A DNA stretch of 64,000 nucleotides from Phenylobacterium sp. (GCA_020402745.1 JADBYZ010000015.1:52045-116044); one strand, 5' to 3'. Numbered from the stretch's first letter, positions 1 to 9,163 are shown. Notes: generated by a model from the sequence alone, not told the origin. A program made the numbers and translations.

Positions 1-697
1 CGACCCAGGCGGTGACCCGCGGGGCGACCGAGAGGGTCAGGGCGGCGGGCGTCGGGTCGAACTCCGCCAGCTGGGTCAGCTGGCCATAGGTGGCGAAGTC
101 GCTGGCGCCCGGCCGGCGACCCATCAGGTAGGGCAGGACCCGCAGGTGGTCTTCAAAGGCCTCCAGGAAGCGCTTGTAACTCGCTTCGATGATGGGGCCC
201 GTGACCGTGTTGGACCCGACATACCGGAGCCGGCCGATCTGCCGCTCGGCGACGGCGCGACCGCGCTCGGCGAGGTCTGAGTCGGGAACCGAGAGTCCCC
301 GCCAGCAGGGCAGGATGGCCGAGGCCTTGGCGATATCCGCAGCGTAGGCCCAGCGGTAGTGGAACATGGCCTTGGTCAGCCATTCGTCGGCATAGTCCTC
401 GATCAGGGCGTCCAGGAAGGCGAGGGCCGGGTCGCCCGGGATCAGGCTGCGTCCGGCGTACTCGCCCCCGAACCGCCGGATCAGGGGGGTGGAGTCGGTC
501 ACCGCCTCCAGGACGCCGTCCGCGCCCGGCAGGTAGAAGGTTGGCAGCAGGGGCACCTTGGCCCTCGGCAGGCCGGCGATGGCGGGGTTCGAGACGATCA
601 GGTAGCGATAGGGAATGCGACGGTAGCGCAGCACCGCCAGCATCTTGCGGGTGTAGGGCGATCCGGGAGCGCCGGAGAGGGCGACGGGCTCGGTCAT
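1..697 (-). CDS. Glutathione S-transferase family protein (partial, C-terminus off window)
   Basis: Reading the minus strand from the ATG at 697 gives an open frame to the window edge, about 232 residues, so the C-terminus is missing. The N-terminus (MTEPVALSGAPGSPYTRKM) has the thioredoxin-fold glutathione-binding layout of GSTs, with the S-P-Y segment where the catalytic Ser/Tyr/Cys usually lies, followed by an all-helical C-terminal half. Cytosolic enzymes of this family conjugate or isomerise electrophiles with glutathione. Substrate cannot be read from the sequence. It is co-directional with, and 14 nt downstream of, the metallo-beta-lactamase-fold gene. Confidence 0.8.
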   Translation of the reverse strand, partial: MTEPVALSGAPGSPYTRKMLAVLRYRRIPYRYLIVSNPAIAGLPRAKVPLLPTFYLPGADGVLEAVTDSTPLIRRFGGEYAGRSLIPGDPALAFLDALIEDYADEWLTKAMFHYRWAYAADIAKASAILPCWRGLSVPDSDLAERGRAVAERQIGRLRYVGSNTVTGPIIEASYKRFLEAFEDHLRVLPYLMGRRPGASDFATYGQLTQLAEFDPTPAALTLSVAPRVTAWV

Positions 698-711
698 GGC
701 GGGGTTCCTGG

Positions 712-1788
712 TCAACGAAGGCGGTTGGTGTGGCGGATGTCGGCGGACCCCGCAGGCAGGGAGATCATGTCGCCGTCCCGGCCCACGCGCACCGGGCCGT
801 CAAAGATCTTCCGGCTGTCGCCCAGGAAGGGCCCCTCCAGCGCCCGGAGGGGCAGGGCCGGGACGATGTGGGTCAGGAGGAGGTAGCGGACCTTCGCCCT
901 GCCGGCGAGCGCCGCGATGGCTTCAGGGTCGGCATGGTAGTCGGTGATGTCGGCGAAGATCTTCACCAGGTTGGCCCGGCCGGCCCGCTCTGCTGCGGCC
1001 TTCTGGAGGCCGACCAGGCGAAGGGACAGGGCTTCGTGGACCAGCAGGTCGGCATTCCGCGCCGCCTGCTCGACGCTGGCCGCAATGTCGGTGTCGCCGC
1101 TGATGACCACCTTGCGGCCCTTGTACTCCACGATGTAGCCGACGGCCGGCGAAACCGGCGCGTGATCCACGGCGAAGGCCCGGATCTTCAGGTCCGGCTC
1201 GTCGATCAGGGTCACCGGGACGGGCCCGCTCCCGATCGCGAAGGGCCGGGCCTCGCCGCCGAAGCCCGTCGGGGGGATGACCGCCTTCCCGTGATGGGCG
1301 ATCCGGTAGCCCCGGTCCGGGCCGTAGGCGGTCATCAGGCCGGAGACCACGGTCTCGACCCCTGTCGGGCCATGGACAGGCACGGGGGCCTTAGCGCCGC
1401 CGCCCGCCCAATGCTGGAGCATCAGCTCGCCCAGGCCGTCGATATGGTCGGAATGAAAGTGGGTCAGGAAGACGCGCTCAACATTTGCAGGAGCCATGCC
1501 CATCAGGGTCAGGTTCCGCACCGACCCGGCGCCGGAGTCAAAGACGAACAGCCGCTCTCCCGCCAGCACCGCCGTGCAGGGACCGGCCCGGGTGGGGTCC
1601 GGCATGGGCGAGCCTGAGCCGCAGAGGGCGACATGCAGGCCGTCGGGCAGCCCGTCGGCGGGGGATGCGGCGAGGTTGCGATCCATGGTCCTGGCCATGG
1701 CCTGCAGGGCGATCTCCCCCCTGAAGACCCAGGCCCCGGCGAGGACGAGGGCAAGAAGTCCGGCGATGACGACGGCGATGCGCTTCAA
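712..1788 (-). CDS. MBL-fold metallohydrolase, membrane-anchored or secreted
   Basis: Protein of 358 residues with an N-terminal hydrophobic segment (about residues 4-22) and then a metallo-beta-lactamase domain. The metal motif HFHSDH is at 110-115, and there are further ligands in SGDTD and in the C-terminal LTHIVP segment. The overall plan resembles ribonuclease Z-like/arylsulfatase-like MBL hydrolases, but an exported enzyme is unlikely to process tRNA, so the substrate is unknown. I chose the TTG at 1788 because it sits behind GGGAGG and puts the membrane segment right at the N-terminus. An in-frame ATG at 1863 (25 codons longer, behind GGGGA) is a real alternative. Divergent from dhmA. 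Confidence 0.75.
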   Translation of the reverse strand: MKRIAVVIAGLLALVLAGAWVFRGEIALQAMARTMDRNLAASPADGLPDGLHVALCGSGSPMPDPTRAGPCTAVLAGERLFVFDSGAGSVRNLTLMGMAPANVERVFLTHFHSDHIDGLGELMLQHWAGGGAKAPVPVHGPTGVETVVSGLMTAYGPDRGYRIAHHGKAVIPPTGFGGEARPFAIGSGPVPVTLIDEPDLKIRAFAVDHAPVSPAVGYIVEYKGRKVVISGDTDIAASVEQAARNADLLVHEALSLRLVGLQKAAAERAGRANLVKIFADITDYHADPEAIAALAGRAKVRYLLLTHIVPALPLRALEGPFLGDSRKIFDGPVRVGRDGDMISLPAGSADIRHTNRLR

Positions 1789-1927
1789 GGTGAGGACCCT
1801 CCCCGATGTCGCCGCCAGCTGCGGCTTGACCCTGCCGGATGATAATGGCACGGCTATTGTCATTACTTTCCCCGCGACGGCGGGCCTGTCAACCGGAACC
1901 GGGCCCTGGGCCCCATGCGAGGCTGGA

Positions 1928-2830
1928 ATGGACGTCTTGAGGACCCCCGACGCGTGCTTTGAAGGTCTCGCGGACTGGAGCTTCGCTCCGCACTACGCCC
2001 AGGTCGATGGGCCGGATGGCGCCAGCCTGAGGATCGCCTACGTGGACGAGGGCCCCCGTGACGGCGCCCCGGTCCTGCTCATGCACGGTGAGCCCTCCTG
2101 GTCCTACCTCTACCGCCACATCATCCCGCAGCTGGTCGCCAAGGGACACCGGGTCCTGGCGCCGGACCTCATCGGCTTCGGCCGGTCCGACAAGCCGGCC
2201 GCTCGCACCGATTACACCTATGAGCGCCATGTGGACTGGATGAGCCAGTGGTTCATGGGTCTCGACCTGAAGGGCGTGGTTCTTTTCTGCCAGGACTGGG
2301 GCGGCCTGATCGGCCTGCGCCTGGTCGCAGCCTTCCCCGAGCGCTTCGCCGGGGTGATCGTCGGGAACACGGGCCTGCCGGTGGGCGGCGGCTCGAACCC
2401 AGGTTTCGACGCCTGGCTGAACATGTCCCAGACCATTCCGGTCATGCCGATTGGCGGCATCGTCAACATGGGGACCACCCGGGAGCTTTCCCCTGCGGAG
2501 GTCGCCGCCTACGACGCCCCTTTCCCGGACGAGACCTTCAAGGAGGGCGCCCGTCAGTTCCCCGCCCTGGTGCCCATCACGGCGGCGCATGGCTCGGTGG
2601 CTGAGAACCAGGCGGCCTGGAAGGTGCTGGAGGCTTTCGACAAGCCCTTCCTGACCGCCTTCAGCGACAATGATCCTGTCTCCAAGGGCGGGGAGGCGGC
2701 GTTCAAGGCCCGGGTGCCCGGCGCGCAGGGCGAGGCGCATACGATCCTGCCCGGCGGGCACTTCCTGCAGGAAGACTGCCCCGCCGCCATCGCCGACCTG
2801 CTGGACGATATGGTCCGGCGCACCCGCTGA
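1928..2830 (+). CDS. dhmA: Haloalkane dehalogenase
   Basis: Alpha/beta-hydrolase of 300 residues that hydrolyses carbon-halogen bonds of haloalkanes to alcohol plus halide (EC 3.8.1.5). The oxyanion/halide-binding HGEPSW is at 53-58, the nucleophile Asp123 lies in FCQDWGG, the likely acid Asp249 in FSDNDP and the base His278 in PGGHF; Trp125 next to the nucleophile is the usual halide ligand. Length and N-terminus ([14 protein letters not shown]) match the Caulobacter DhmA type. The ATG at 1928 is preferred over upstream in-frame starts because homologues begin here. The natural substrate is unknown; many members of this family occur in organisms with no known halogenated diet. Confidence 0.9.
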   Translation: MDVLRTPDACFEGLADWSFAPHYAQVDGPDGASLRIAYVDEGPRDGAPVLLMHGEPSWSYLYRHIIPQLVAKGHRVLAPDLIGFGRSDKPAARTDYTYERHVDWMSQWFMGLDLKGVVLFCQDWGGLIGLRLVAAFPERFAGVIVGNTGLPVGGGSNPGFDAWLNMSQTIPVMPIGGIVNMGTTRELSPAEVAAYDAPFPDETFKEGARQFPALVPITAAHGSVAENQAAWKVLEAFDKPFLTAFSDNDPVSKGGEAAFKARVPGAQGEAHTILPGGHFLQEDCPAAIADLLDDMVRRTR

Positions 2831-2850
2831 CCCCGAACAGGAGCCTCCCC

Positions 2851-3270
2851 ATGAAGGTCGTCAACGCCGTCTATCCGCCCCCCGAACAGGCCATGGCCTT
2901 TTTCACCGCCGAGGAGGACGGGCCCTTCGTCATGGTCAACCTGCTGAAGTTCAAGCCCAAGGCCGAGTATGAGGATGGCTCCAATGCCCACCTGACCGGG
3001 GCTGAGGCTTACGCCCTCTACGGCGAGGGGGTGCGCCAGCTGGTCGAGTCCCTGGGCGGGCGCATCCGTTACTCCGGTCAGGTCACCAGCCTATTGATCG
3101 GCGAGGTCGAGGACCTGTGGGACGCCGTGGCCCTGGCCGAGTACCCCTCGCTGGCGGCCTTCCGCGCCATGGCCATGTCCGAGGATATGGGCAGGATCGA
3201 CCACCACCGGAAGGCCGGCCTCGCGGGACAGCTGAACATCCGCACCAAGGCCGGCGCCGGCTTCGAGTGA
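2851..3270 (+). CDS. DUF1330-like small protein
   Basis: A 139-residue protein with the dimeric ferredoxin-like alpha/beta-barrel pattern of the DUF1330 group (FVMVNLLKFKP near residue 30, then AEYPSLAAFRAM near 100). It starts 20 nt after dhmA behind AGGAG, so the two are probably co-transcribed. Relatives are small cytoplasmic proteins of unknown biochemical role, often placed beside catabolic enzymes. The stop codon abuts the stop of the convergent enoyl-CoA hydratase with no intergenic base, so there is no room for a terminator between them. Confidence 0.7.
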   Translation: MKVVNAVYPPPEQAMAFFTAEEDGPFVMVNLLKFKPKAEYEDGSNAHLTGAEAYALYGEGVRQLVESLGGRIRYSGQVTSLLIGEVEDLWDAVALAEYPSLAAFRAMAMSEDMGRIDHHRKAGLAGQLNIRTKAGAGFE

Positions 3271-4134
3271 TCAGAACTCGGGGTCGACCCAGTCCGGGAA
3301 GACATCCGGGAGGCTGGAGACGCGGTCGGTGAAGTTGGCCGGCCGCTTCTCGAAGAAGCTCTTCACGCCCTCGACGGCGTCGTCCGACCCGCCGCGCGCC
3401 ATCAGCGCCCGGCTCTCGGCCCGGTGCGCCTCCATGGGATGGCTGGCCCCCAGCATCCGCCAGCACAGCTGACGCGTCAGGGCGCTGGAGACGGGGGCGG
3501 TGTTGTCCGCGTATTCGTGGGCCAGGGCGCGGGCGGCGTCCATCAGCGACTCCGGCGGGTGCAGGGCGCTGACCAGGCCCTTCTCCAGGGCCTCCGAGGC
3601 CGGGAAGACCCGCCCCGAATAGATCCAGTCCAGGGTCGCCGGCATGCCCACCAGGCGCGGCAGGAAGAAGGACGAGGCGCCTTCCATGATGATGCCGCGA
3701 CGGTTGAAGACCAGGCCGAAGCGGGCCTCGGTGGAGGCGATCCGCACATCCATCGGCAGGATCATGGTCACGCCCACGCCCACCGCCGCGCCGTTGATGG
3801 CGCCGATCACCGGCTTCAGGCTGTCAAAGATGCGCAGGGTGACGAGGCCCGCCGTGTCGCGGCGGACCGGCGTGTCCTTGTCCGGTTTGGCCGCCCCGAA
3901 GGTCTGGCTGCCCCCGGACAGGTCGGCGCCCGCGCAGAAGGCCCGGCCGGACCCGGTCACGATGACGGCCCGGACGTCGTCGTCCCGGTCGGTCAGGTCG
4001 AAGGCGGCCTGCAGGTCGTTGCACATCTGCAGGGTCCAGGCGTTCATCCGCTCGGGCCGGTGCAGGGTGAGGGTCGCGATATGATCCTCCACCGAATAGA
4101 GGATCGTCTCGAAGGTGGGCGTGGGGCTGGACAT
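3271..4134 (-). CDS. Enoyl-CoA hydratase/isomerase family protein (crotonase)
   Basis: Crotonase-fold protein of 287 residues. Expected role: hydration or isomerisation of an enoyl-CoA in fatty-acid or branched-acid oxidation. Visible features are the LHRPERMNAW start of the fold, the first oxyanion-hole loop AFCAGADLSG (about 70-79), the second oxyanion loop GAAVGVGVTM, and a Glu in RGIIMEGASSFF where hydratases carry a catalytic acid. The C-terminal FFEKRPANFTDR helix is typical. It lies 26 nt downstream of an SDR gene in the same direction, suggesting an enoyl-CoA/hydroxyacyl handling pair. Substrate chain length cannot be deduced. Confidence 0.85.
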   Translation of the reverse strand: MSSPTPTFETILYSVEDHIATLTLHRPERMNAWTLQMCNDLQAAFDLTDRDDDVRAVIVTGSGRAFCAGADLSGGSQTFGAAKPDKDTPVRRDTAGLVTLRIFDSLKPVIGAINGAAVGVGVTMILPMDVRIASTEARFGLVFNRRGIIMEGASSFFLPRLVGMPATLDWIYSGRVFPASEALEKGLVSALHPPESLMDAARALAHEYADNTAPVSSALTRQLCWRMLGASHPMEAHRAESRALMARGGSDDAVEGVKSFFEKRPANFTDRVSSLPDVFPDWVDPEF

Positions 4135-4160
4135 GGAACTCTGGCCTTTCAGGATCGGGA

Positions 4161-4925
4161 TCAGGGGCGGAGGCGGGCGCGGACGGGGCCGCCGTCGACG
4201 CGGATCAGGGCGCCGTTGGTGAAGCTCGAGGTGTCGCTGGCCAGCCAGAGGGCGGCGGGGACCATCTCCTTCGGCAGGCCGACGCGCATGCCGCCCTTGG
4301 TCCAGCCGGGGTTGTCGTGGTCGGGCGGGTCGGCCCAGTGCTCGGCGACGTCGGTGGCGAAGGGACCCACGCAGATGGTGTTGACCCGCACGTTCGGGCT
4401 GTAGGCGGCGGCGAAGCCGGTGGTCAGGACGTTCAGCGCCGCCTTGGCCCCGGCATAGGGCAGGGCGTAGGGCGAGGCCTCCAGCGAGGCGATGCTGGAA
4501 ATGTTGATGATCGAGCCGCCGTCGCCCCGGTGCATCCGCGCGCCCACCAGGGCCGAGAGGCGGAACGGCCCCTTGAAGTTGACCCCTATGACCTTGTCGA
4601 AATTGTCCTCGGTCACCTCCTCCAGGGAGGGATAGAGGGGCGACATGCCGGCGTTGTTGATGAGCACATCGATACGGCCGAAGCGCTGGTAGACGGCGTC
4701 CACCATGGGTTCGATCTCGTCCCAGGCGCCCACGTGGCAGCGGTGGGCGAAGGTCTCGACCCCCAGCTTGGCGAGTTCCGCAGCGGTTTCCTCGCAGGCC
4801 GGCAGCTTGCGCGAGACGATGGCGAGGTTCGCGCCCGCCTCGGCGAAGGCCTGGGCCATGGCCCGTCCAAGACCCCGCGACCCGCCGGTGATGAGCACCA
4901 CCTTGCCGCTCAGGTTGAAGTCCAT
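4161..4925 (-). CDS. SDR family NAD(P)-dependent oxidoreductase
   Basis: Classical short-chain dehydrogenase, 254 residues. The cofactor loop TGGSRGLG is at 13-20, the NNAG motif at 90-93, and the catalytic Ser143/144, Tyr157 and Lys161 (YAGAK) are intact; VDGG near the C-terminus is also typical. It should oxidise or reduce a hydroxyl/keto group, perhaps a 3-hydroxyacyl-CoA given the neighbouring crotonase. The ATG at 4925 (MDFNLSGKVV) has GGGAGGG at a good distance; the frame is open to 4985 but that extension is not family-like. Confidence 0.85.
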   Translation of the reverse strand: MDFNLSGKVVLITGGSRGLGRAMAQAFAEAGANLAIVSRKLPACEETAAELAKLGVETFAHRCHVGAWDEIEPMVDAVYQRFGRIDVLINNAGMSPLYPSLEEVTEDNFDKVIGVNFKGPFRLSALVGARMHRGDGGSIINISSIASLEASPYALPYAGAKAALNVLTTGFAAAYSPNVRVNTICVGPFATDVAEHWADPPDHDNPGWTKGGMRVGLPKEMVPAALWLASDTSSFTNGALIRVDGGPVRARLRP

Positions 4926-4998
4926 GGTTTCGCCCTCCCTGGCGCCGGTTTGGGCCAGCAAGGCGACCCCGGGGCCGCCTGTCAATGCTGACCGGGCG

Positions 4999-6612
4999 TC
5001 ACCCGGCGGCGGCCGGCTTCACGCAGACCCAGCGCGCCCGGTGGAAGTTCTCGACATTGTCGGTCCAGCCCGTGATCCGGGGCGAGACCAGGGCGCGGCT
5101 GACCACCTGGAAGACCGGAATGATCCCTTCCTCGTCCAGCATCAGCTGTTCGGCCTCAGCCAGGATCAGGGCCCGCCGGGCGGCGTCGGGCTCGCGGTCG
5201 GCCTGGTCCAGCAGGGCGTCGTAGCGGGGATTGACGTAGCCGGAGTAGTTCTGCTGGCCGGTATCTGACCGGAACAGGCCCAGAAAGGTCAGGGGGTCGT
5301 TGAAGTCGGCGAACCAGCTCAACATGCCGGCCTGGAAGTCCTTCTGCCGGTAGGCCGCGAAGGCGATCTGGCCCTCGTTCTGGACGGTCGTGACCTTGAG
5401 GCCCAGGGCGGTCCAGTCCGCCGCGACGGCCTGGGAGATCAGCAGGGTGTCAGGGGAGTTACCAGTCTTGATTTCGACCGAAAGCGGCCGCTGCGGTCCA
5501 TAGCCGGCCTCGGCCAGCAGCTTCCGGGCGAGGACCTGACGCTCCGGGAACGGCATGTCCGCCCACTTCAGGCGCACCCCCTCGCCATGGCCCGCCGTCG
5601 CCGGCGGGACAAAGCTGTAGGCCGGCTTCTGCCCGGCCCGCATGAGCTTGCCGGTGATGAAGTCGCGGTCCACGCCCATGGACAGGGCGCGTCTCACCCG
5701 GATGTCCTGGAAGGCCGGCACGCCCACCGTATTCAGGGCGATGTAGGAAGTGGCGAGGGCGGGATAGGTGCGCACATACCCCGGCAGGGTGTCGCGCAGT
5801 CTCTGGACCCGGCTGGACTGGAAGTTGGTGTTCAGGTCGAGCTCGCCGCGGGCGACCCGGCGCTCGGCCATCACCGAGTCCGGGGTCGGGAAGTAGTCGA
5901 TCTGGTCCACGCAGACGGAGGGCGCATCGTAGAACGCCGGGTTCTTCACCACACGGATGTGGTCGCCCAGCTTCCAGTCCACCAGCCGGAAGGCCCCGTT
6001 CCCCACGAAGTTCTCAGGGCGGGTCCAGGCGTCGCCATGGGCGCGCACCGTGTGGGCGGGGACCGGAAAGAAGCTCTGATGCTTCAACAGGGCCGGAAGG
6101 TAGGGCGCGGGATGCTCAAGGGAGAGCACCAGCGTCAGGTCGTCCGAGGCCCTCACCCCCAGGGTCTCGGGTCCAGCCTTGCCTTCGTTCACCGCCTGCC
6201 CGTTGCGGATGAGATAGAGGAGGTAGGCGTAGCTGGAGGCCGTCGCCGGGTCGAGAATGCGCCTATAGGCGAAGACGAAGTCATTCGCCGTGACGGGTCG
6301 CCCGTCGCTCCAGGTCGAGGGCCTGAGGCGGAAGGTCCAGGTCAGGCCGTCGGGCGAGACCGTGTAGCTCTGGGCCAGGGCCGGGATCGGCGAGGCTTCC
6401 GGGCTGTCGGTGAAGAGGCCGGTGAAGAGATCGCCGATGATGGCGAACTCGTCGACCAGGGTCGCCTTCTGGGGATCCAGGGACCCGGCCTCGGTGTTGT
6501 TGCCCCAGGCCAGGCAGGTTTTTCCGGGCGGGCAGGCGGGTCGGCTGACCTGGGGCTGGCAGCCGAGGATGGCGAGGGTGCAGGCCAGGGCGAGGAGGAC
6601 AGGAAGCTTCAC
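4999..6612 (-). CDS. Peptide ABC transporter substrate-binding lipoprotein (OppA/DppA type)
   Basis: Periplasmic solute-binding protein of the SBP_bac_5 family, 537 residues. The GTG at 6612 gives a textbook lipoprotein signal (KLPVLLALACTLAILGC) with lipid-modified Cys18, then a domain rich in SBP5 signatures (AGSLDPQKATL, DGLTWTFRLRPSTWSDGRPV, RALSMGVDRD). It would bind oligopeptides and deliver them to a membrane permease, but no permease or ATPase genes are adjacent, so it is an orphan here. An in-frame extension to 6780 exists but runs through permease remnant sequence and is rejected. Confidence 0.85.
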   Translation of the reverse strand: MKLPVLLALACTLAILGCQPQVSRPACPPGKTCLAWGNNTEAGSLDPQKATLVDEFAIIGDLFTGLFTDSPEASPIPALAQSYTVSPDGLTWTFRLRPSTWSDGRPVTANDFVFAYRRILDPATASSYAYLLYLIRNGQAVNEGKAGPETLGVRASDDLTLVLSLEHPAPYLPALLKHQSFFPVPAHTVRAHGDAWTRPENFVGNGAFRLVDWKLGDHIRVVKNPAFYDAPSVCVDQIDYFPTPDSVMAERRVARGELDLNTNFQSSRVQRLRDTLPGYVRTYPALATSYIALNTVGVPAFQDIRVRRALSMGVDRDFITGKLMRAGQKPAYSFVPPATAGHGEGVRLKWADMPFPERQVLARKLLAEAGYGPQRPLSVEIKTGNSPDTLLISQAVAADWTALGLKVTTVQNEGQIAFAAYRQKDFQAGMLSWFADFNDPLTFLGLFRSDTGQQNYSGYVNPRYDALLDQADREPDAARRALILAEAEQLMLDEEGIIPVFQVVSRALVSPRITGWTDNVENFHRARWVCVKPAAAG

Positions 6613-6626
6613 GTGCGGATCCGGGG

Positions 6627-6780
6627 CTATTCGCGCCTGAGGGCCTCGATGGGATCGAGGCGGGCGGCGCGCCAGGCAGGATAGGCGCCAAAGACCAGTC
6701 CGACCAGACTCGAGAAGCACCAGTCCGCCTAGGATGAGCCCCGCCCGGCGGCGCCAGAGGGGTCGGGTGGTTGAGGTCAT
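6627..6780 (-). pseudogene. Decayed C-terminal fragment of a MacB/FtsX-type ABC permease
   Basis: Minus-strand bases 6728-6627 read [20 protein letters not shown], then a further 13 residues ending IEALRRE and a TAG stop. This is the hallmark C-terminus of MacB/LolC-type permeases: the last membrane helix, the [11 protein letters not shown] box and IEALR. The stretch is preceded in frame by a TAG stop. A one-base shift near 6722 would join it to [13 protein letters not shown] in the neighbouring frame, giving a full last helix. The rest of the permease is absent; the pseudouridine synthase gene follows directly upstream. Best read as the scar of a deletion plus a frameshift. Confidence 0.6.
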
Positions 6781-6805
6781 GGCGCACCGTCCCCGTCAGG
6801 TCTCG

Positions 6806-7600
6806 TCAGGATATGGGCCAGGTCCGGGGCCTTGGGAAGGGCCGGCCTCCCGCCAGCAGGTCCCGGCGCTCCGGCGCGGTCAGGCGTCGCCAGCGACCTT
6901 CGGGCAGGCCCTCCAGGGACAGGGGTCCGATGCGGGTCCTCTGGAGGTCCGTGACGCGCAGCCCCACCAGTTCGCACATGCGCCGGATCTGTCGGTTGCG
7001 GCCCTCGGTCAGGACGAAGCGGAGCCGGTCCTCGCCCTTCCGGAAGACCCCGGCGGGCTTGAGGGCCCGGCCGTCGAGGGACAGGCCATGGCGAAGGCGC
7101 GCGATGCGGTCGGCCGTGAGGGCGCCGGCGACCCGCACCTGGTACTCCTTCTTCAGGATGGATGCCGGCGAGATGATGGCCCGCGCCACCACGCCGTCTG
7201 AGCTGAGGACCAGGAGGCCCCGGGACTCACGGTCCAGCCGGCCGGCCGGGGGCAGACTGAGGTCGGCGGGGGGAGGGAGCTCTCCCCCCTCGGCGCGGTC
7301 TGCAGTCAGCAGGCTGCGAGCCTCGGCCTGGCCGGGCTCCGGATGGGCGCTGACCAGACCTGGGGGCTTGTTCACCAGGATGGTGACCGGACCCTCGCCG
7401 GGGGAGGCCTCGTCGATCACCTCAAGGGTCTGGCCGGGCAGGATCTTCCGCCCCGGGTCGGCCACGGTCTCACCCTCGATCCGGATACGGCCCTCAGCAA
7501 TCAGGGCATCGGCCTCACGACGCGAGCAGACGCCCTGGTGCGCCAGCCAGCGGTTCACCCGCTCGGGCGCATCGCCGTTGAAGACCGCGGACCAAGCCAT
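6806..7600 (-). CDS. Pseudouridine synthase, RsuA/RluB/RluE/RluF family
   Basis: A 264-residue enzyme isomerising a uridine in rRNA to pseudouridine. It has an S4 RNA-binding domain (about 12-57, with VCSRREADALI) and a catalytic domain carrying the family signature GRLDRESRGLLVLSSDG at 120-136, with catalytic Asp123. FVLTEGRNRQIRRMCELVG is the second conserved block. Which rRNA position it modifies cannot be decided by eye; RluF/RluB are the closest impressions. The ATG at 7600 follows AAGGAAGGG; the open frame upstream to 7723 is not family-like. Divergent from the small membrane protein at 7722. Confidence 0.85.
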   Translation of the reverse strand: MAWSAVFNGDAPERVNRWLAHQGVCSRREADALIAEGRIRIEGETVADPGRKILPGQTLEVIDEASPGEGPVTILVNKPPGLVSAHPEPGQAEARSLLTADRAEGGELPPPADLSLPPAGRLDRESRGLLVLSSDGVVARAIISPASILKKEYQVRVAGALTADRIARLRHGLSLDGRALKPAGVFRKGEDRLRFVLTEGRNRQIRRMCELVGLRVTDLQRTRIGPLSLEGLPEGRWRRLTAPERRDLLAGGRPFPRPRTWPIS

Positions 7601-7721
7601 CAGGACACCCTTCCTTCGTGACCCTCCCTGACCACAGTCGGCGGGTAGAGGGAAGCGCGCGGATGTCCTAGCCTCTGACGAGCCGCACGGGGCCTGCATC
7701 AGGGAACGGGAGAAGCCGGTC

Positions 7722-8297
7722 ATGACCCCATGGTGGGATCGCGCGATCGGGATGCCGGGCCCCCTGCAGGTCCTGCATGGAGAACGGGCGACGCCCCTGG
7801 AGTTGTCCTGGGTCTACCTGGGCGCCGTTGTCTTCACCGGAGTCTTCCTCTTCGCCTTTTGGCGGGAGGTGGAGTCTCTGGATCGCCTGAGGATGATGGT
7901 CCTGGTCCTTGCAGGACTCGACCTGGCCGGGGGCGCGATCGCCAACCTGTCCCGGGGAACCCGGAGCTTTTGGCGGTCCCGGCCTTCAGGCCTGCGGCTG
8001 GCCTTCCTCGCGGTACACGGGGTTCATGCGGCCGCCCTCGCCTTCGTTTTTCCGGCGGCGGCCATGGGTGCGATTCTGGCCTGGGGCTGGATGATGTGCG
8101 CCGGAGGCTTCCTGACCCTGTCGCGCGATCCGGGCCAGGGCGAGGCCCCCGCCATGGCGCTGGCCCTGACAGGCGCAGTATTGGTCAATCTGACGCCGGG
8201 TCTCCCACCCGCCGCCGGCCTGCTGCTGGCCATCTTCCAAGTAAAACTGGTGTTCAGCTTTGGCTCCGCAGGTCTCGGTCCTGGGCGGGAATCCTAG
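7722..8297 (+). CDS. Multi-pass membrane protein of unknown function
   Basis: A 191-residue, very hydrophobic protein that I do not recognise. About five to six helices are visible (roughly residues 29-47, 59-76, 90-110, 113-130, 142-160 and 165-183). Charged loops such as REVESLDRLR separate them. Start ATG at 7722 has GGGAG upstream. The last four bases overlap the 3' end of the convergent methyltransferase gene. The spacing and hydrophobic pattern look like a genuine small inner-membrane protein rather than an antisense shadow, but no motif gives a role. Confidence 0.6.
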   Translation: MTPWWDRAIGMPGPLQVLHGERATPLELSWVYLGAVVFTGVFLFAFWREVESLDRLRMMVLVLAGLDLAGGAIANLSRGTRSFWRSRPSGLRLAFLAVHGVHAAALAFVFPAAAMGAILAWGWMMCAGGFLTLSRDPGQGEAPAMALALTGAVLVNLTPGLPPAAGLLLAIFQVKLVFSFGSAGLGPGRES

Positions 8298-9037
8298 GAC
8301 GTTCCTTCTTGCGAACGGGTCCCCAGGAAGAAGAACCTGGGCGTCCGGTCCTCATCCGTGCGTTCCTGGACAGTCTCGACAGCGAAGCCTTCCTCCGCCA
8401 GCCACCCTTCCCAATCCGTCCTGGCGAACACGCCGACTCGGTGGCTCTCGGCCATCGAGGACATCCGACCATCGGCCTCGCGAAGCAGGAAGGCGTAGTG
8501 GACCATCGCCGTCCCGTCGGCCTCCCGCTCGCTGACCCATTCCAGCGCGCGCGCCGACCGGCCGTCCGGTGCGCAGCCTCCGAAGGCTTCGGCCTCTCCG
8601 GGCTCGAAGGTTTCCAGCACTTCGTCGGGAATGAAGAGGGCGAGGCCGCCGGGCTTCAGGTGTCGATAGGCGGTGGCGAAGGCCGCCCGCAGGTCGGCCT
8701 CAGTGGTCATGTACGAGATGGCGTCGTGCGCCAGCACCAGGTCGAACCCTCGATCGAGGTCCAGGGTCCGCATGTCGGCCGCCAGGTGCCCGCACTCGGG
8801 GTTGATGCGACGGGAGACCTCCAGCATGTCCGGGCTAAGATCGGTCAGCAGACAGTCGAGGCCCGCTTTCACGTGGAAGGCGACGTGCCCGCCGCCACTG
8901 CCAAGCTCCAGAAGGCTGCGCGCAGCCGGGCGAGCCTCATGCAGGACCCGGCGGATCTCTGCGCCTTCACTGGCGTACTCCTCCAGCGGGGAGATCACCG
9001 GCCACCATTCCGCGATCCGACCGTAGAAGACGTCCAT
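8294..9037 (-). CDS. Class I SAM-dependent methyltransferase
   Basis: A 247-residue Rossmann-fold methyltransferase. Motif I LLELGSGGG (42-50), the acidic DLSPDML after strand 2, the LAADMRTLDL segment, and DLVLAHDAISYM (motif IV region) are all visible, followed by LKPGGLALFIPD. The substrate is unknown; small-molecule methyltransferases of this type are common. The ATG at 9037 has GGGAGAG behind it. It sits between the unknown membrane protein and tRNA-Asn. Confidence 0.8.
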   Translation of the reverse strand: MDVFYGRIAEWWPVISPLEEYASEGAEIRRVLHEARPAARSLLELGSGGGHVAFHVKAGLDCLLTDLSPDMLEVSRRINPECGHLAADMRTLDLDRGFDLVLAHDAISYMTTEADLRAAFATAYRHLKPGGLALFIPDEVLETFEPGEAEAFGGCAPDGRSARALEWVSEREADGTAMVHYAFLLREADGRMSSMAESHRVGVFARTDWEGWLAEEGFAVETVQERTDEDRTPRFFFLGTRSQEGTS

Positions 9038-9087
9038 GCTCTCTCCCGCCCATATCTGGCGAATGAACCTGGGGTACTGGGAAAGGA

Positions 9088-9163
9088 TGGCTCCCCGAGC
9101 AGGACTCGAACCTGCGACAAGTCGGTTAACAGCCGACTGCTCTACCAGCTGAGCTATCGGGGA
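9088..9163 (-). tRNA. tRNA-Asn (anticodon GUU)
   Basis: The minus strand folds as a complete 76-nt cloverleaf: acceptor stem TCCCCGA paired with TCGGGGA, D-arm AGCTCAGCTGGTAGAGC, anticodon loop CTGTTAA reading GTT, T-arm GCAGGTTCGAGTCCTGC, and an encoded CCA end at 9090-9088. Confidence 0.97.

Noticed and set aside
6613-6780. N-terminal extension of the oligopeptide-binding protein
   Set aside because: It is open but lacks family sequence and runs through permease remnant; GTG 6612 gives a proper lipoprotein signal.
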